DNA of 64,000 nt from JAICND01 sp040905905 (GTDB taxonomy: Bacteria > Actinomycetota > Acidimicrobiia > Spongiisociales > ZC4RG35). Both the position numbers and the translations under genes were made by a program. The stretch lies in assembly GCA_040905905.1 (NCBI GenBank), contig JBBDQN010000031.1, positions 290,782 through 354,781 of the forward strand, read 5' to 3'. Under the pieces are notes generated by a model that was not told the DNA's origin, did no database searches, and worked only from the letters and a program-made list of their open reading frames with translations. Each line of letters starts with the position of its first letter. Within the stretch, counting starts at the first letter, position 1. Below, one piece after another: positions 34,961 to 44,391 of this stretch.

Positions 34961-35679
34961 AAGCGCTGACCGTCGACGGCTGCATAACCCACCACCGCCT
35001 CGTCGGCCTGGCAGACGCCCGCTAGAGCTGTCGCCAGTTCGGTGAGCCGCGTGCCGGGGACAGCGCAAGTCAATTCGTCATCACTCATTCCGGTGCGGGC
35101 ACGCGAAAGAGCGCATCCCATTGAGGCGGCAATGACCTTCCGGTCGGCGGCCCGGGGAAGGATCTGACATTGCGGTTTGCCGGAGAACTCCACCGGGACG
35201 GCGTCGGCGACCTTCATCATCTGGCGGGGCTTGAGTCGGAGCAGCACCAGGTCCGGGACGGTCTTGGCTTCCGAGATCGGTCCATAGGTGATCGCAGCCG
35301 GGCGCCGGGACAACGCGGCTACACCGGCAAACGCTTCCATCGTCACCCATCCGACCTCCAACAAGGCTGCCACGTCGGTCTTGTCGAGGATCTCGCTCGC
35401 CTGGGCCAAGCCGTGGGTGAAGAGTCCCACCGAACAATTGCCATGGTCTTCAGGAACGGTATGGAAGGTCGAACTGTGTCCGTGCATCCAGAAGACGCAG
35501 GAAGCTGGGGCCCTACCCGCCCGGCCGTCCTCGGTAGGGGCACTCATCGGCTGGCCGAAATAGGGAGCCCCGTTGGCCGGTGCCACTTCGTGAAAGGTGA
35601 CGGCCACCGGCGCATGTTCGAGGCCGAGAAGTTGCTGGATCTGGTTGCCGGCTGCGTGGAGCGCGGTGATTGTGTCCAT
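34957..35679 (-). CDS. DUF169 domain protein
   Basis: The 240-residue protein carries the DUF169 pattern: a Cys-containing CVFWMHGHSSTFHTVPEDHG, then NCSVGLFTHG, later GCALSRARTG, DDELTCAVPGTRL. Conserved cysteines suggest metal or redox binding, but no activity is established. The ATG at 35679 is favoured because TATGGT (35686-35691, minus strand) stands exactly six bases upstream. It is divergent from purN. Confidence 0.8.
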   Translation of the reverse strand: MDTITALHAAGNQIQQLLGLEHAPVAVTFHEVAPANGAPYFGQPMSAPTEDGRAGRAPASCVFWMHGHSSTFHTVPEDHGNCSVGLFTHGLAQASEILDKTDVAALLEVGWVTMEAFAGVAALSRRPAAITYGPISEAKTVPDLVLLRLKPRQMMKVADAVPVEFSGKPQCQILPRAADRKVIAASMGCALSRARTGMSDDELTCAVPGTRLTELATALAGVCQADEAVVGYAAVDGQRF

Positions 35680-35698
35680 CGGGGGACCATAGCGTTCG

Positions 35699-35720
35699 TA
35701 CAATCCCGCCAAGCCAAGGG
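35699..35720 (+). promoter_or_regulatory. Putative purN promoter and ribosome site
   Basis: TACAAT at 35699-35704 is a good -10 box. AAGGG at 35716-35720 directly precedes the GTG at 35721. The promoter is back to back with the DUF169 promoter: the two -10 boxes are only seven bases apart on opposite strands. Confidence 0.5.
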
Positions 35721-36308
35721 GTGTGTTCGATCGACTTTGCTGTGCTGGCCAGCGGCGCCGGAACCAACTTGCAGGCCATTCTCGACTACGGGGTGCCGGG
35801 TCTCCAAGTGGTGATCTCCGACGTCCCCGGCGCCAGAGCGCTGGAACGGGCCGCCGAAGCAGGGATCCCCACCATGACCGTGCCTCATACCGGCGATCGG
35901 TCCCTCTTCACGAAGAACGTGTGTGATGCCGCGGCCCAGCACGGGGCGCAAGCCTTGGTGCTGGCAGGCTTCATGCGGGTCCTTGGTTCCGAAGCGATTG
36001 ACCGGTTCCCGCACCGGATCATCAACATCCACCCTTCGCTTTTGCCGTCCTTTCCCGGGGTGAACGCCGTGGCTCAAGCTCTGGGCGAAGGGGTGACCGT
36101 CACCGGTGTCACCGTCCACTTCGTCGATGCGGAAGTGGATCACGGGCCAATCATCGCCCAGCGGGTGGTGCCGGTGTTGCCTGGCGATGACGAGCGGACC
36201 CTCCACGCCCGTATCCAGAAGGTCGAGCATGACCTCTTTCCGAGAGTGGTCTCGTCCTTCCTGAAAGGGGAGGTCGGGGTCGAGCACGGAAGAGTGGTTT
36301 GGCCGTGA
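35721..36308 (+). CDS. purN: Phosphoribosylglycinamide formyltransferase
   Basis: Transfers formyl from 10-formyl-tetrahydrofolate to GAR in purine synthesis. The 195-residue protein has VLASGAGTNLQAILD (phosphate loop), the catalytic Asn-His pair in IINIHPSLLPSFPG, and the Asp in VHFVDAEVDHGPIIAQ. The GTG at 35721 gives the normal length. The stop overlaps the purH start (GTGA), so the two are coupled. Confidence 0.94.
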   Translation: MCSIDFAVLASGAGTNLQAILDYGVPGLQVVISDVPGARALERAAEAGIPTMTVPHTGDRSLFTKNVCDAAAQHGAQALVLAGFMRVLGSEAIDRFPHRIINIHPSLLPSFPGVNAVAQALGEGVTVTGVTVHFVDAEVDHGPIIAQRVVPVLPGDDERTLHARIQKVEHDLFPRVVSSFLKGEVGVEHGRVVWP

Positions 36309-37819
36309 AGGTCAAAGTCAAAAGGGCTCTGATCTCAGTCAGTGACAAGACAGGTCTGGTCGAGTTTGGGCGCCGTTTGGCGGCGGCCGGGGTGGAGATC
36401 ATCTCCTCGGGCGGCACCAGCTCGGCTTTGACGGAGGCCGGAGTGAAAGTCACACCGGTTTCGGAGGTGACGGGCGCACCGGAGATGCTGGGCGGCCGGG
36501 TCAAGACCCTTCATCCTCGAATCCACGCCGGAATCCTGGCCCGGAGCACCGACCCTGACCACGGTCGCCAGCTCGAAGAACAGGGGATCGAGAGCTTTCA
36601 GCTGGTCGTAGTGAACCTCTATCCCTTCGCGGAAACGGCAGCACGGGCCGGGGTGAGCGAAGAGGAAGTTATCGAGCAGATCGACATTGGGGGCCCGGCT
36701 TTGATCCGAGCGGCAGCCAAAAACCACGAATCGGTGGCGGTGGTCACGAGCCCCGCCTGGTACTCCCCGGTTGTCGATCAGGTTGAATCCGGGGGAGTCG
36801 AGGAGGGCTTGCGGATCAAGATGGCCCGAGAGGCCTTCTTCCACACTGCCGCCTACGACGCCGCCATCGTCAGATGGATGGAACGCGACCAGGTGCTCCC
36901 GGTACGGCTGGTACTTCCGCTGCGGCAAACCCGATTGCTTCGCTATGGCGAGAACCCCCATCAGCCGGGGGCGATCTATCTCGAAGACGGACGCTTCGAG
37001 CCGTGGCAAGTGTTGGCCGGCAAGGAGATGTCGTTCAACAATCACCTCGACCTCGAAGCAGCTCGCCGTCTGGCGCACGCGATCGCCGAGCCGGCCGCCG
37101 TGATCGTCAAACATACCAATGCCTGTGGCGTGGCCACAGGGGCGAACTCCGTCGAGGCATTCCACCGGGCCTGGGAGTGTGACCCGGTTTCAGCCTTTGG
37201 TGGGGTGGTCGCGTTCAACCGCGAACTCGAGGTCGAAACCGCCGAGGCCATCGTGGCCGCGGGGTTCATCGAGATCGTCGCCGCCCAGCCGATTCGCAAG
37301 GATGCTCTGGATGTGCTGGTCCAGAAGAAGGATCTCAGGGTGGTTGTGACAGGCGCTCCGTTGGATGGGGGGCTCGACCTGCGCAGGGTGGAGGACGGTG
37401 TGGTAGCCCAAACCTGGGATACCGTTGATGCCTCGGTTTGGACCGCTGCCACATCGCGAGAGCCCACAGGATCGGACGTGGCCGATCTCCGGCTTGCCTG
37501 GACCGTGGCGGCACACACCAAGTCCAACGCTGTTGTAGTGGCGCGAGGTGGGATGGCAGTTGGAATCGGAGCGGGTGACCAGAGCCGGGTGGGCGCTGCG
37601 CAACGGGCCCTGGCGAAGGCAGGAGATAGAGCCAGGGGGGCGGTGGCCGCCTCCGACGCCTTCTTTCCCTTTCCGGACGGGCTCGAGGTTCTGGCCGAGG
37701 GCGGCATCGTTGCGATCGTGGCACCGGGCGGCTCCAAACGAGATGCCGAGGTGACGGCGGCTGCCGAGCGGCTCGGCATTACCTTGTTCCTGGCCGAACA
37801 ACGTCATTTCCGGCACTAG
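36305..37819 (+). CDS. purH: AICAR transformylase/IMP cyclohydrolase
   Basis: The bifunctional last two steps of IMP synthesis. The 504-residue protein has the cyclohydrolase part at the N terminus (ALISVSDKTGLVEFGRRL, VKTLHPRIHAGIL). The transformylase part follows (RYGENPHQPGAIY, KHTNACGVATG, DPVSAFGGVVAFNRE). The GTG at 36305 overlaps the purN stop; a TTG two codons earlier is possible. Confidence 0.95.
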   Translation: MKVKVKRALISVSDKTGLVEFGRRLAAAGVEIISSGGTSSALTEAGVKVTPVSEVTGAPEMLGGRVKTLHPRIHAGILARSTDPDHGRQLEEQGIESFQLVVVNLYPFAETAARAGVSEEEVIEQIDIGGPALIRAAAKNHESVAVVTSPAWYSPVVDQVESGGVEEGLRIKMAREAFFHTAAYDAAIVRWMERDQVLPVRLVLPLRQTRLLRYGENPHQPGAIYLEDGRFEPWQVLAGKEMSFNNHLDLEAARRLAHAIAEPAAVIVKHTNACGVATGANSVEAFHRAWECDPVSAFGGVVAFNRELEVETAEAIVAAGFIEIVAAQPIRKDALDVLVQKKDLRVVVTGAPLDGGLDLRRVEDGVVAQTWDTVDASVWTAATSREPTGSDVADLRLAWTVAAHTKSNAVVVARGGMAVGIGAGDQSRVGAAQRALAKAGDRARGAVAASDAFFPFPDGLEVLAEGGIVAIVAPGGSKRDAEVTAAAERLGITLFLAEQRHFRH

Positions 37820-37828
37820 GAGACAGGT

Positions 37829-38680
37829 ATGGGAGCGATGATCCTCGACGGTAAACCGGTGGCGGCGGCAGCCAAGGCCGAGGTCGCCTCCGCCATCAAG
37901 AAGATGTCGAAACCCCCGGGGCTGGCGACGGTACTGGTGGGGGACGATCCCGCCTCTCATACCTATGTCCGGGGCAAACGGCGAGATGTCGAGGAGGTGG
38001 GGATGGTCTCAATCCACCACCACCTCCCCGCCTCGGTGTCTCAACGGGCTATCGAGGATCTCATCGGCGAACTCAACGTCGATGTTGCGGTCGACGGGAT
38101 CCTCGTCCAGTTGCCGCTTCCGGCGGGGCTCAACTCACAAGCTGTGGTGGAGAGGCTCGACCCGGCCAAAGACGCCGACGGCCTCCACCCGATCAACCTG
38201 GGGAAGATCATCCTCGATCTCCCCGGGCCCCGGCCTTGCACCCCGAGCGGGGTTATCCGGATCCTCGAGCACTACCGGATCTCAGTGGCGGGGAAACGAA
38301 CCGTGGTGGTCGGGCGATCATTCCTGGTGGGACGCCCGCTGGCGTTGCTGCTCTCGGCCAAAGGTGTTGACGCCACTGTGACGATCGCCCACTCCCGCAC
38401 CCCCCACCTTGCATCCGTCACCAGGGAGGCGGACATCGTCGTTGCTGCCGCTGGTGTGCCCGGACTGATCAAGGCCGAACATATCCGCCCCGGCGCCACC
38501 GTCATCGATGTGGGCATCACCCGGGTGGGTGACCATCTCGTGGGAGACGTCGACTTTTTGGACGTCGTGGCGGTAGCGGGGGCGATTACCCCGGTTCCCG
38601 GAGGGGTGGGTCCGATGACCAGAGCGATGTTGTTGGCCAACACCCTGGCGCTGGCACAGAACTTCCGTTCTGGCGCGTAG
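37829..38680 (+). CDS. folD: Methylenetetrahydrofolate dehydrogenase/cyclohydrolase
   Basis: A 283-residue enzyme supplying 10-formyl-tetrahydrofolate. It has GDDPASHTYVRGKRRDVEEVGM with the catalytic lysine, VQLPLPAGLN, and the NADP site VVVGRSFLVGRPLALLL. It lies ten bases after purH, and its product is the cofactor used by PurN and PurH. Repeat copy C overlaps its last 16 bases. Confidence 0.94.
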   Translation: MGAMILDGKPVAAAAKAEVASAIKKMSKPPGLATVLVGDDPASHTYVRGKRRDVEEVGMVSIHHHLPASVSQRAIEDLIGELNVDVAVDGILVQLPLPAGLNSQAVVERLDPAKDADGLHPINLGKIILDLPGPRPCTPSGVIRILEHYRISVAGKRTVVVGRSFLVGRPLALLLSAKGVDATVTIAHSRTPHLASVTREADIVVAAAGVPGLIKAEHIRPGATVIDVGITRVGDHLVGDVDFLDVVAVAGAITPVPGGVGPMTRAMLLANTLALAQNFRSGA

Positions 38681-38719
38681 GTCTGCTCCCCTGGTGTCGA
38701 TGCTACGAGCCAGAACGGG
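38665..38719. repeat. Dispersed palindromic repeat, family 1, copy C (inverted)
   Basis: The reverse complement matches copies A and B, including the core GACACCAGGGGAGCAGA. Arms TTCTGGCGCGTAG and CTACGAGCCAGAA pair at 12 of 13 positions. It overlaps the folD stop (38678-38680), so the last codons of folD are part of the repeat. Unlike A and B, the next gene (icd) is on the same strand. Confidence 0.85.
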
Positions 38720-38773
38720 TGTCTGACGGGCGCCACTACCCTCGGCGGCTGAGTATCAAGGAGTTAACAAAGA

Positions 38774-39976
38774 GTGGCCACGTCCATCACGATGACCCCG
38801 CAGGGCCTCGCTGTCCCCGACGATCCCATCCTCCCCTTCATCGAGGGTGACGGCACCGGGCCCGACATCTGGGCGGCGGCGGTGCGGGTGTTTGAAGCAG
38901 CGGTCGGCAAGGCCTATGGCGACACCCGGGCGATTGCCTGGAAGGAAGTCCTGGCGGGTGAGAAGGCCTACAACCAGAGCGGATCGTGGCTGCCCGACGA
39001 AACCGTCGACGCCTTCCGGGCCCATCTAGTCGGCATCAAGGGCCCTCTCACCACCCCGGTCGGAGGAGGGATCCGATCCCTCAACGTCGCCCTGCGGCAG
39101 ACTCTTGACCTCTACGCATGTGTACGGCCCATCCGGTGGTTCCGGGGTGTGCCCTCTCCGGTGAAGACTCCCGAGTTGGTTGACATGGTCATCTTCCGGG
39201 AGAACACGGAAGACGTCTACGCCGGCAAGGAACTCGAGTCCGGCACCGACGGAGTTCGCAAACTGCTGGATTTTCTTGACAAAGAATTCGGTTGGGAGAT
39301 CCGTCCCGACTCCGGAATCGGAATAAAACCGGTTTCGGTCACCGGGTCAAAACGTCTGGTGCGGGCCGCTCTCTCCTACGCAATCGCCGAAGGTCGCCGA
39401 TCGGTCACACTGGTCCACAAGGGCAACATCATGAAATTCACCGAAGGTGCATTTCGTAAGTGGGGATACGAACTCGTGAAAGAGGAGTTCGACGAGGTCG
39501 CCGTGTCCTGGGAGGAGAGCGGCGGTAACCCAGGTGATCGTCTGTTGGTCAAGGATGTCATTGCCGACGCGTTCCTCCAGCAGATTCTCACCCGCCCTGC
39601 CGACTACGACGTTATCGCCACCACCAATCTCAATGGCGACTACATCTCTGACGCTCTCGCCGCGCAGGTGGGCGGGATCGGCATCGCCCCCGGTGGAAAC
39701 ATCAACTACATGACGGGTCATGCCGTCTTCGAAGCCACTCATGGCACGGCCCCCAAATATGCCGGCCTGGACAAGGTGAATCCGGGGTCGTTGATTCTCT
39801 CGGGCGAGATGATGCTGCGATACATTGGTTGGAAAGAGGCTGCGGACCTCATCGTCAAGGGTCTGGAAACTGCCATCGGCGACCGAGTGGTCACATATGA
39901 CTTTGCCCGGCTGATGGAGGGCGCCACCGAGGTCAGCACCTCCGCCTTTGGCGACGCTGTCATCGAGCGGATGTAA
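38774..39976 (+). CDS. icd: Isocitrate dehydrogenase (NADP-dependent)
   Basis: A 400-residue TCA enzyme producing 2-oxoglutarate. Substrate motifs are GPLTTPVGGGIRSLNVALRQ and RENTEDVYAG. THGTAPKYAGLDKVNPGS carries the Lys-Tyr pair expected for NADP use. The GTG at 38774 has AAGGAG about ten bases upstream. mdh follows eight bases later, probably in one transcript. Confidence 0.94.
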   Translation: MATSITMTPQGLAVPDDPILPFIEGDGTGPDIWAAAVRVFEAAVGKAYGDTRAIAWKEVLAGEKAYNQSGSWLPDETVDAFRAHLVGIKGPLTTPVGGGIRSLNVALRQTLDLYACVRPIRWFRGVPSPVKTPELVDMVIFRENTEDVYAGKELESGTDGVRKLLDFLDKEFGWEIRPDSGIGIKPVSVTGSKRLVRAALSYAIAEGRRSVTLVHKGNIMKFTEGAFRKWGYELVKEEFDEVAVSWEESGGNPGDRLLVKDVIADAFLQQILTRPADYDVIATTNLNGDYISDALAAQVGGIGIAPGGNINYMTGHAVFEATHGTAPKYAGLDKVNPGSLILSGEMMLRYIGWKEAADLIVKGLETAIGDRVVTYDFARLMEGATEVSTSAFGDAVIERM

Positions 39977-39984
39977 ACGAGACG

Positions 39985-40977
39985 ATGACATCCCTCCAAC
40001 CGAAAAGGGTCACTGTTACCGGGGCTGCCGGCCAGATCGGGTACAGCCTGGTCTTTCGTATCGCCTCGGGTGAGATGCTCGGGCCCGACCAACCCGTGAT
40101 CCTTCAGCTCCTTGAGATCCCCCAGGCCCTCAAGTCGCTTGAGGGCGTGGCCATGGAGTTGGAGGATTGTGCCTTTCCCCTATTGGCCGGCATCGTCCCA
40201 ACTGTCGATGCCGAAGAGGCGTTCGCCGAGACCGACTTTGCCCTGCTGGTCGGGGCGATGCCTCGCAAGGCAGGAATGGAGCGGTCCGACCTGCTTTCGG
40301 CCAACGGGGCGATATTCACGGCTCAGGGACGCGCCCTGGCCTCGGCTTCCCGGCCCGGGGTGAAGGTACTGGTGGTTGGCAACCCGGCCAACACCAACGC
40401 TCTCATCACCCTCCACAACGCACCCGGGATCGACCCGCGCAATGTCACCGCCATGACCCGTCTCGATCACAACCGGGCCGTGAGCCAGCTAGGGGCTCGT
40501 CTCAAGGTGGCAGTCACCGCGATAAAACAGATGACCATCTGGGGCAACCACTCCACCACTCAGTATCCGGACCTGATCCATTGTCTGGTAAATGGTCAAT
40601 CTGCCTACGAGTTGGTGGCTGACCACGAATGGGTCGAGCAGGTGTTCATCCCCACCGTGGCCAAAAGGGGAGCGGCTGTTATCGAGGCCCGGGGCGCCTC
40701 ATCGGCCGCATCGGCCGCTAATGCCGCCATCAGCCATGTCCGTGATTGGGTTCATGGAACTGCCGACGGAGACTGGACGTCGATGGCGGTGGTCTCGGAT
40801 GGTTCCTACGACGTTCCCGAGGGTTTGGTGTCGTCCTTCCCTTGTCGATGTTCCGGAGGCGATTGGTTGATCGTGCCTGGTCTGGAGATCGACGAATTCT
40901 CCCGCCGCCTTATCGACCTTTCGGTGACAGAGCTGGAATCGGAACGCCGAGCCGTTAACGAACTGGGCTTGATCTAA
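39985..40977 (+). CDS. mdh: Malate dehydrogenase
   Basis: Oxidises malate to oxaloacetate. The 330-residue protein belongs to the cytosolic/actinobacterial type with TGAAGQIGYSLVFRIASGEM (NAD site) and RKAGMERSDLL. NPANTNALI and the catalytic histidine in TIWGNHSTTQYPD follow. It lies directly after icd. Confidence 0.95.
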   Translation: MTSLQPKRVTVTGAAGQIGYSLVFRIASGEMLGPDQPVILQLLEIPQALKSLEGVAMELEDCAFPLLAGIVPTVDAEEAFAETDFALLVGAMPRKAGMERSDLLSANGAIFTAQGRALASASRPGVKVLVVGNPANTNALITLHNAPGIDPRNVTAMTRLDHNRAVSQLGARLKVAVTAIKQMTIWGNHSTTQYPDLIHCLVNGQSAYELVADHEWVEQVFIPTVAKRGAAVIEARGASSAASAANAAISHVRDWVHGTADGDWTSMAVVSDGSYDVPEGLVSSFPCRCSGGDWLIVPGLEIDEFSRRLIDLSVTELESERRAVNELGLI

Positions 40978-40989
40978 CGCCTCACGCCT

Positions 40990-41376
40990 CTAGTACTCGA
41001 CCTCCATACCCTTGACGGCGGCGGCCCACTGGGTGATCGCCGCCTGCTGCATCATCAGCTTCGCCAGGTTGCCCGCCACCTTGAGTTTCCCGGTCATGAA
41101 TGCGGTCTGGGTGTTGAGCTCACCCTTAGAGATCGCTGCCGCCGTCTCGTAAGAGCTGCCGACCGTCACATCGGCATTTTCGAGGGTTCCCAGGTCGAGG
41201 TTGGCGTTGCCACCCGTGGTTTTCAGAAAATAGGACACGTCCCCATCGGAGGCCCCGGTGACATTGAAAACAATCCCCAGTTCGGTGTTGCCGATGGCCG
41301 ACTTAAAACCAGCGTGTGAGTTGAGGGCCTTGGTGACCTCGTCGGCCCATTCGGTGGTGAGGAACTTGACGGCCAT
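40990..41376 (-). CDS. SCP2 sterol-binding domain protein
   Basis: A 128-residue single-domain protein. The segment from GIVFNVTG to a late ITGKLK-like MTGKLKVAGNLAKLM is the usual SCP-2 pattern of lipid-binding proteins. AAAISKGELNTQTAFMTGK is the typical substrate-loop region. It may bind acyl-CoA or sterol-like lipids. The ribosome site AAGGAG lies about 11 bases before the ATG. Confidence 0.88.
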   Translation of the reverse strand: MAVKFLTTEWADEVTKALNSHAGFKSAIGNTELGIVFNVTGASDGDVSYFLKTTGGNANLDLGTLENADVTVGSSYETAAAISKGELNTQTAFMTGKLKVAGNLAKLMMQQAAITQWAAAVKGMEVEY

Positions 41377-41427
41377 CAGTTTTGGTTCTCCTTGGTGGGG
41401 TTTGGCGTGAGAGAGTAGAACGAGCGA

Positions 41428-42297
41428 TCAAATTGTGGCGAACAGGGCTTCGATATCGCGGCGAAGGCGGGCGGCAAGCGGTTCTAGTGGCAGACGGGGG
41501 AGCCCGGCTCGAAGGCCCGCGATCTCAGCGGCGACCTTGACGCCAGGGATGCCGTGGCTCTCGACCTCAATGGCGATGGCGGAGAGTTGGGCTTGTAGTG
41601 CGCGGGTCTCGACCGGGTTTCTTCGGGCCGATCGCACGATCCTCTGGACCAATTCGGGCAGGTAGTTGGTGGAAGCGGTGATAGCGCCGTAGGCACCGGC
41701 GCCGAGGGCCTGACTGAGCGCCTGAGACGATCCGGTGAACAACTCGAACTCGGGGGGCACTGTCGGCAAAAGCCTTTGCATCCGTAGGGGGTCACCACTC
41801 GAGTCTTTGATTCCAACGATGTTGGGATTAGCGGCCAGCCTGGTAATGGACGCCTCCGGGAGCGAGAAGGCCGTCACCGCCGGGACTGTGTAGAGGTAGA
41901 CGGGAACCGGGGAGGCGTCGGCCACGGCGAGGTAGAAGCTCTCGACGTATTGGATGCGGCTGCGGACCAGGGTGGTTGGAGTCATGACCAGAACTGCGTC
42001 GGCTCCGCCATCGGCGGCCTCGGCGATCAGTCGCAGCGCCAGGCGGGTGGTTTCAGCGGCAACACCGCAGATCACCGTCGCTCGGCGCCCGAGGGTCTTA
42101 CGGGCGGCACTGACCAGCGGATAGCGCTCTCCTGGCTCTAGGTAGGGCCCTTCTCCGGTGGAACCGGCCAGTAGAAAGCCTTTGATTCCTTTCTCCGAAA
42201 GGATCCCGAGATTGTGCCGATGGGCGGCCAGGTCGATTTCGCCTGCCCGGTCAAACGGGGTGATCAACGCCGGCATCGACCGCGGTGACGGGAGCAT
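41428..42297 (-). CDS. DapA-family aldolase/lyase (dihydrodipicolinate synthase-like)
   Basis: A 289-residue TIM-barrel enzyme. The Schiff-base lysine is in NIVGIKDSSGD and the proton-relay tyrosine in VYLYTVPAV. GSTGEGPYLEPGER is the substrate-carboxylate loop; DapA itself has GTTGE. This loop and the weak match elsewhere suggest a family member such as a 2-keto-3-deoxy sugar acid or 4-hydroxy-2-oxoglutarate aldolase rather than true DapA. TTAAAT about nine bases upstream is a possible -10 box. Confidence 0.82.
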   Translation of the reverse strand: MLPSPRSMPALITPFDRAGEIDLAAHRHNLGILSEKGIKGFLLAGSTGEGPYLEPGERYPLVSAARKTLGRRATVICGVAAETTRLALRLIAEAADGGADAVLVMTPTTLVRSRIQYVESFYLAVADASPVPVYLYTVPAVTAFSLPEASITRLAANPNIVGIKDSSGDPLRMQRLLPTVPPEFELFTGSSQALSQALGAGAYGAITASTNYLPELVQRIVRSARRNPVETRALQAQLSAIAIEVESHGIPGVKVAAEIAGLRAGLPRLPLEPLAARLRRDIEALFATI

Positions 42298-42350
42298 CGG
42301 CCGTCAATTTAATCAGGCTGGCCGATCGCCCTCCAGGGGATCGACGTTCT

Positions 42351-43760
42351 TCAGCCAGCGACGAGACGTACCGCCTTCGGGAATCCTTGCTTGAAATCAG
42401 AGAAGCAGTCGCCATTCACCTTTACGTCATCGGTAAAAACGACCCTGACCGCAGCGATGAATTTGACTTGCTGACCATTGCTGAAGAAGTCGTTGGCAGG
42501 CGAACCAGATGGCCCCGGCCCATCGGGCGATTCTTCGCCGTTGAAATAGGGTCGAAGCAGGAAGACTGTTTCAAATTGAGATATTCGGGCGCTGCACTTG
42601 TTGACCTGTGTTAGGTCGTCCGGATCGCTAATTGTGCAATCCGACTGCGGGAAGGCGTCGACAACGGGGATCCGAGCAAATCGAGGACAGTCGCAATCGA
42701 AGACCTCACTTACGTAAACGACAGCGGGCACGTCGTTCGGTCCCGTCCAGGTCAGGGAATCCTCCGGAGTCGGACAGCTGACGACAGTGGTGGAGTTCGG
42801 GCCATCGACACACGTAGCCATCTGCTCGAGAGTATGGCTGTCATAACGATCGCCCTTATGGTCAAAAACCAAGTGGTGCTTCTCAAGATACCCAATTTCG
42901 GATTCAGGTGGATACTGGTTGTACCCAGAAATCAGGCCCTGGTATACCTTGCTGGGATCGCTACCGCTTACCGTGGCCACCCGATTGCAGGGTTGGGGAT
43001 CGGAAGGTTGTGGAGTACCCACAGTCCTACAAAGCACGTTTCGGGTGCTTGGGAACGTTTCGCCTGCGGGGAACAAGTCCCAATTGATCCCTGACACCAT
43101 GTTGGCGATGTAGTTCTTCGCTGTGGTTACGCCAAACTGCGAACCCACAGGGTCGTCTTTACGAGGAATAGCGAGCCCGGAGCATTCGCTGTTTGTGTCG
43201 AAATTGAGTGTGCAATCGTTGTTGTCGTAGTTCACGATGCCCCCGGTGAAACCGCCCAGAACTCCAAAGGGCATGTCGGCCCCACCGCCTAGAGCCGAGC
43301 CGACCTCGCAGAAGGCCTCCTGGTTTATGGTGACTTCGGTGGCACCAATTACCCGGCCGAAGTTGGTCGGAGTGTCTTGAGACACACTGACTCGCATCTG
43401 CGTTGACTCGCCATTGAACGGAGTCTCAATCGTGATGGTGAAACCTCGGTGGGAGTAGACATTGGCACCAGCCACGGGTGGCCCAAGAGCGTCAGTCACA
43501 TTGGGGTTGAGACCGGCCAGATCGGGGTGATTGGGTCGGAGGAAACTGGCGGCCATCTTCACGGCCGATACCGGGTCCTCAGGCAGTTCCTGGGCACCCG
43601 CCAGACAAGCCAGATCCGCAACCCGTTGTTCCGATCGAGCCTGCTGAAAGAACATCGAAGTGTCCACCGCCATCGCGGCCGCTCCCAACAGAAAGAGCAA
43701 CGCGGCGGCGGTAAGCAAGGCTGCGTATCCGCCCTGACCTGGTGCTTTGAAGTACTTCAC
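42351..43760 (-). CDS. TadG-like Flp pilus protein, type A (copy 2)
   Basis: A 469-residue secreted or membrane-anchored protein. The TadG N-terminal helix is at about 10-33 (YAALLTAAALLFLLGAAAMAVD). TSMFFQQARSEQRVADLACLAGA follows, then a long cysteine-containing outer domain. It closely resembles the TadG at 48526-49833: ADLACLAG, LPE and a central PFGVLGGF/PFGAVPDG. It is coupled to the TadE upstream by a four-base overlap. It is the last gene of the array. Confidence 0.82.
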   Translation of the reverse strand: MKYFKAPGQGGYAALLTAAALLFLLGAAAMAVDTSMFFQQARSEQRVADLACLAGAQELPEDPVSAVKMAASFLRPNHPDLAGLNPNVTDALGPPVAGANVYSHRGFTITIETPFNGESTQMRVSVSQDTPTNFGRVIGATEVTINQEAFCEVGSALGGGADMPFGVLGGFTGGIVNYDNNDCTLNFDTNSECSGLAIPRKDDPVGSQFGVTTAKNYIANMVSGINWDLFPAGETFPSTRNVLCRTVGTPQPSDPQPCNRVATVSGSDPSKVYQGLISGYNQYPPESEIGYLEKHHLVFDHKGDRYDSHTLEQMATCVDGPNSTTVVSCPTPEDSLTWTGPNDVPAVVYVSEVFDCDCPRFARIPVVDAFPQSDCTISDPDDLTQVNKCSARISQFETVFLLRPYFNGEESPDGPGPSGSPANDFFSNGQQVKFIAAVRVVFTDDVKVNGDCFSDFKQGFPKAVRLVAG

Positions 43761-44233
43761 GGTTCAAGCCTTGCGACAGCCTGACCCTTGAGATCGACAT
43801 CGATTTGGAAGAAGAGGAAATCCAGCGGGTAGCCGTTGATCAGGAGCTTGACTTGGACCCGGTCGTCGGTAGTTGGATCGTTCCCGGGGTTAGTTCCAGA
43901 GGCCAGGCATAGCGTTCCCGTACCATCGTTGGAATCGACGGTGACACCGTTGATCACGGCCGAGCAGAACACATCGACCTCACCCCAAGGGTACGAGGCG
44001 GCAATTACCTCACCTTGGGCGATCGTGAGGATCTCCGCGTGGGTGGGGTCTACCGCCCCGTAGCGAGCGGCTTCACGGGCAGCGTGGTCAAGGACGTTGT
44101 GGATGTTCCAGGCCCGGGCCGTGGTCCAGATCCCGAACAGCAAAAGGATCAAGAGGGGGGTCACGATGGCGGCCTCGATCAAGACCGCCCCACGGTCGTT
44201 CAATTTGCCCAGCCTTGAAGCGCCTCCCAGCAC
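43757..44233 (-). CDS. TadE-like pilus assembly protein, type A (copy 2)
   Basis: A 158-residue minor pilin-like protein with the TadE pattern: RGAVLIEAAIVTPLLILLLF (conserved Glu after the positive start) and GIWTTARAWNIHNVLDHAAREAARYGA. It is a close relative of the TadE at 49830-50261. The perfect stem GGGCTGGAGG/CCTCCAGCCC at 44392-44414 separates it from the previous pair. Confidence 0.85.
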   Translation of the reverse strand: MLGGASRLGKLNDRGAVLIEAAIVTPLLILLLFGIWTTARAWNIHNVLDHAAREAARYGAVDPTHAEILTIAQGEVIAASYPWGEVDVFCSAVINGVTVDSNDGTGTLCLASGTNPGNDPTTDDRVQVKLLINGYPLDFLFFQIDVDLKGQAVARLEP

Positions 44234-44391
44234 CTTTGCCTCCCGACCTCCAGGTCCCGCGACCTACCCCACCACCCGCGGTCACAGCGTAAGCGCGCTG
44301 GGTGGTCACGGCAACAGGGTTTATTGCGGTTTTCCTGGAAGAACGACCGGCAATAGCGAGGGAAAGTCGCCGGTCAGAGGCAATGACGTCG

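Noticed and set aside
10571..38719. Repeat family 1 as a CRISPR or insertion sequence
   Set aside because: The copies are single, far apart and have no spacers, transposase or target duplications.
41428..42297. Assignment of the aldolase as true DapA (lysine synthesis)
   Set aside because: The active-site loop differs (GSTGE) and no lysine gene is near; only the family is claimed.
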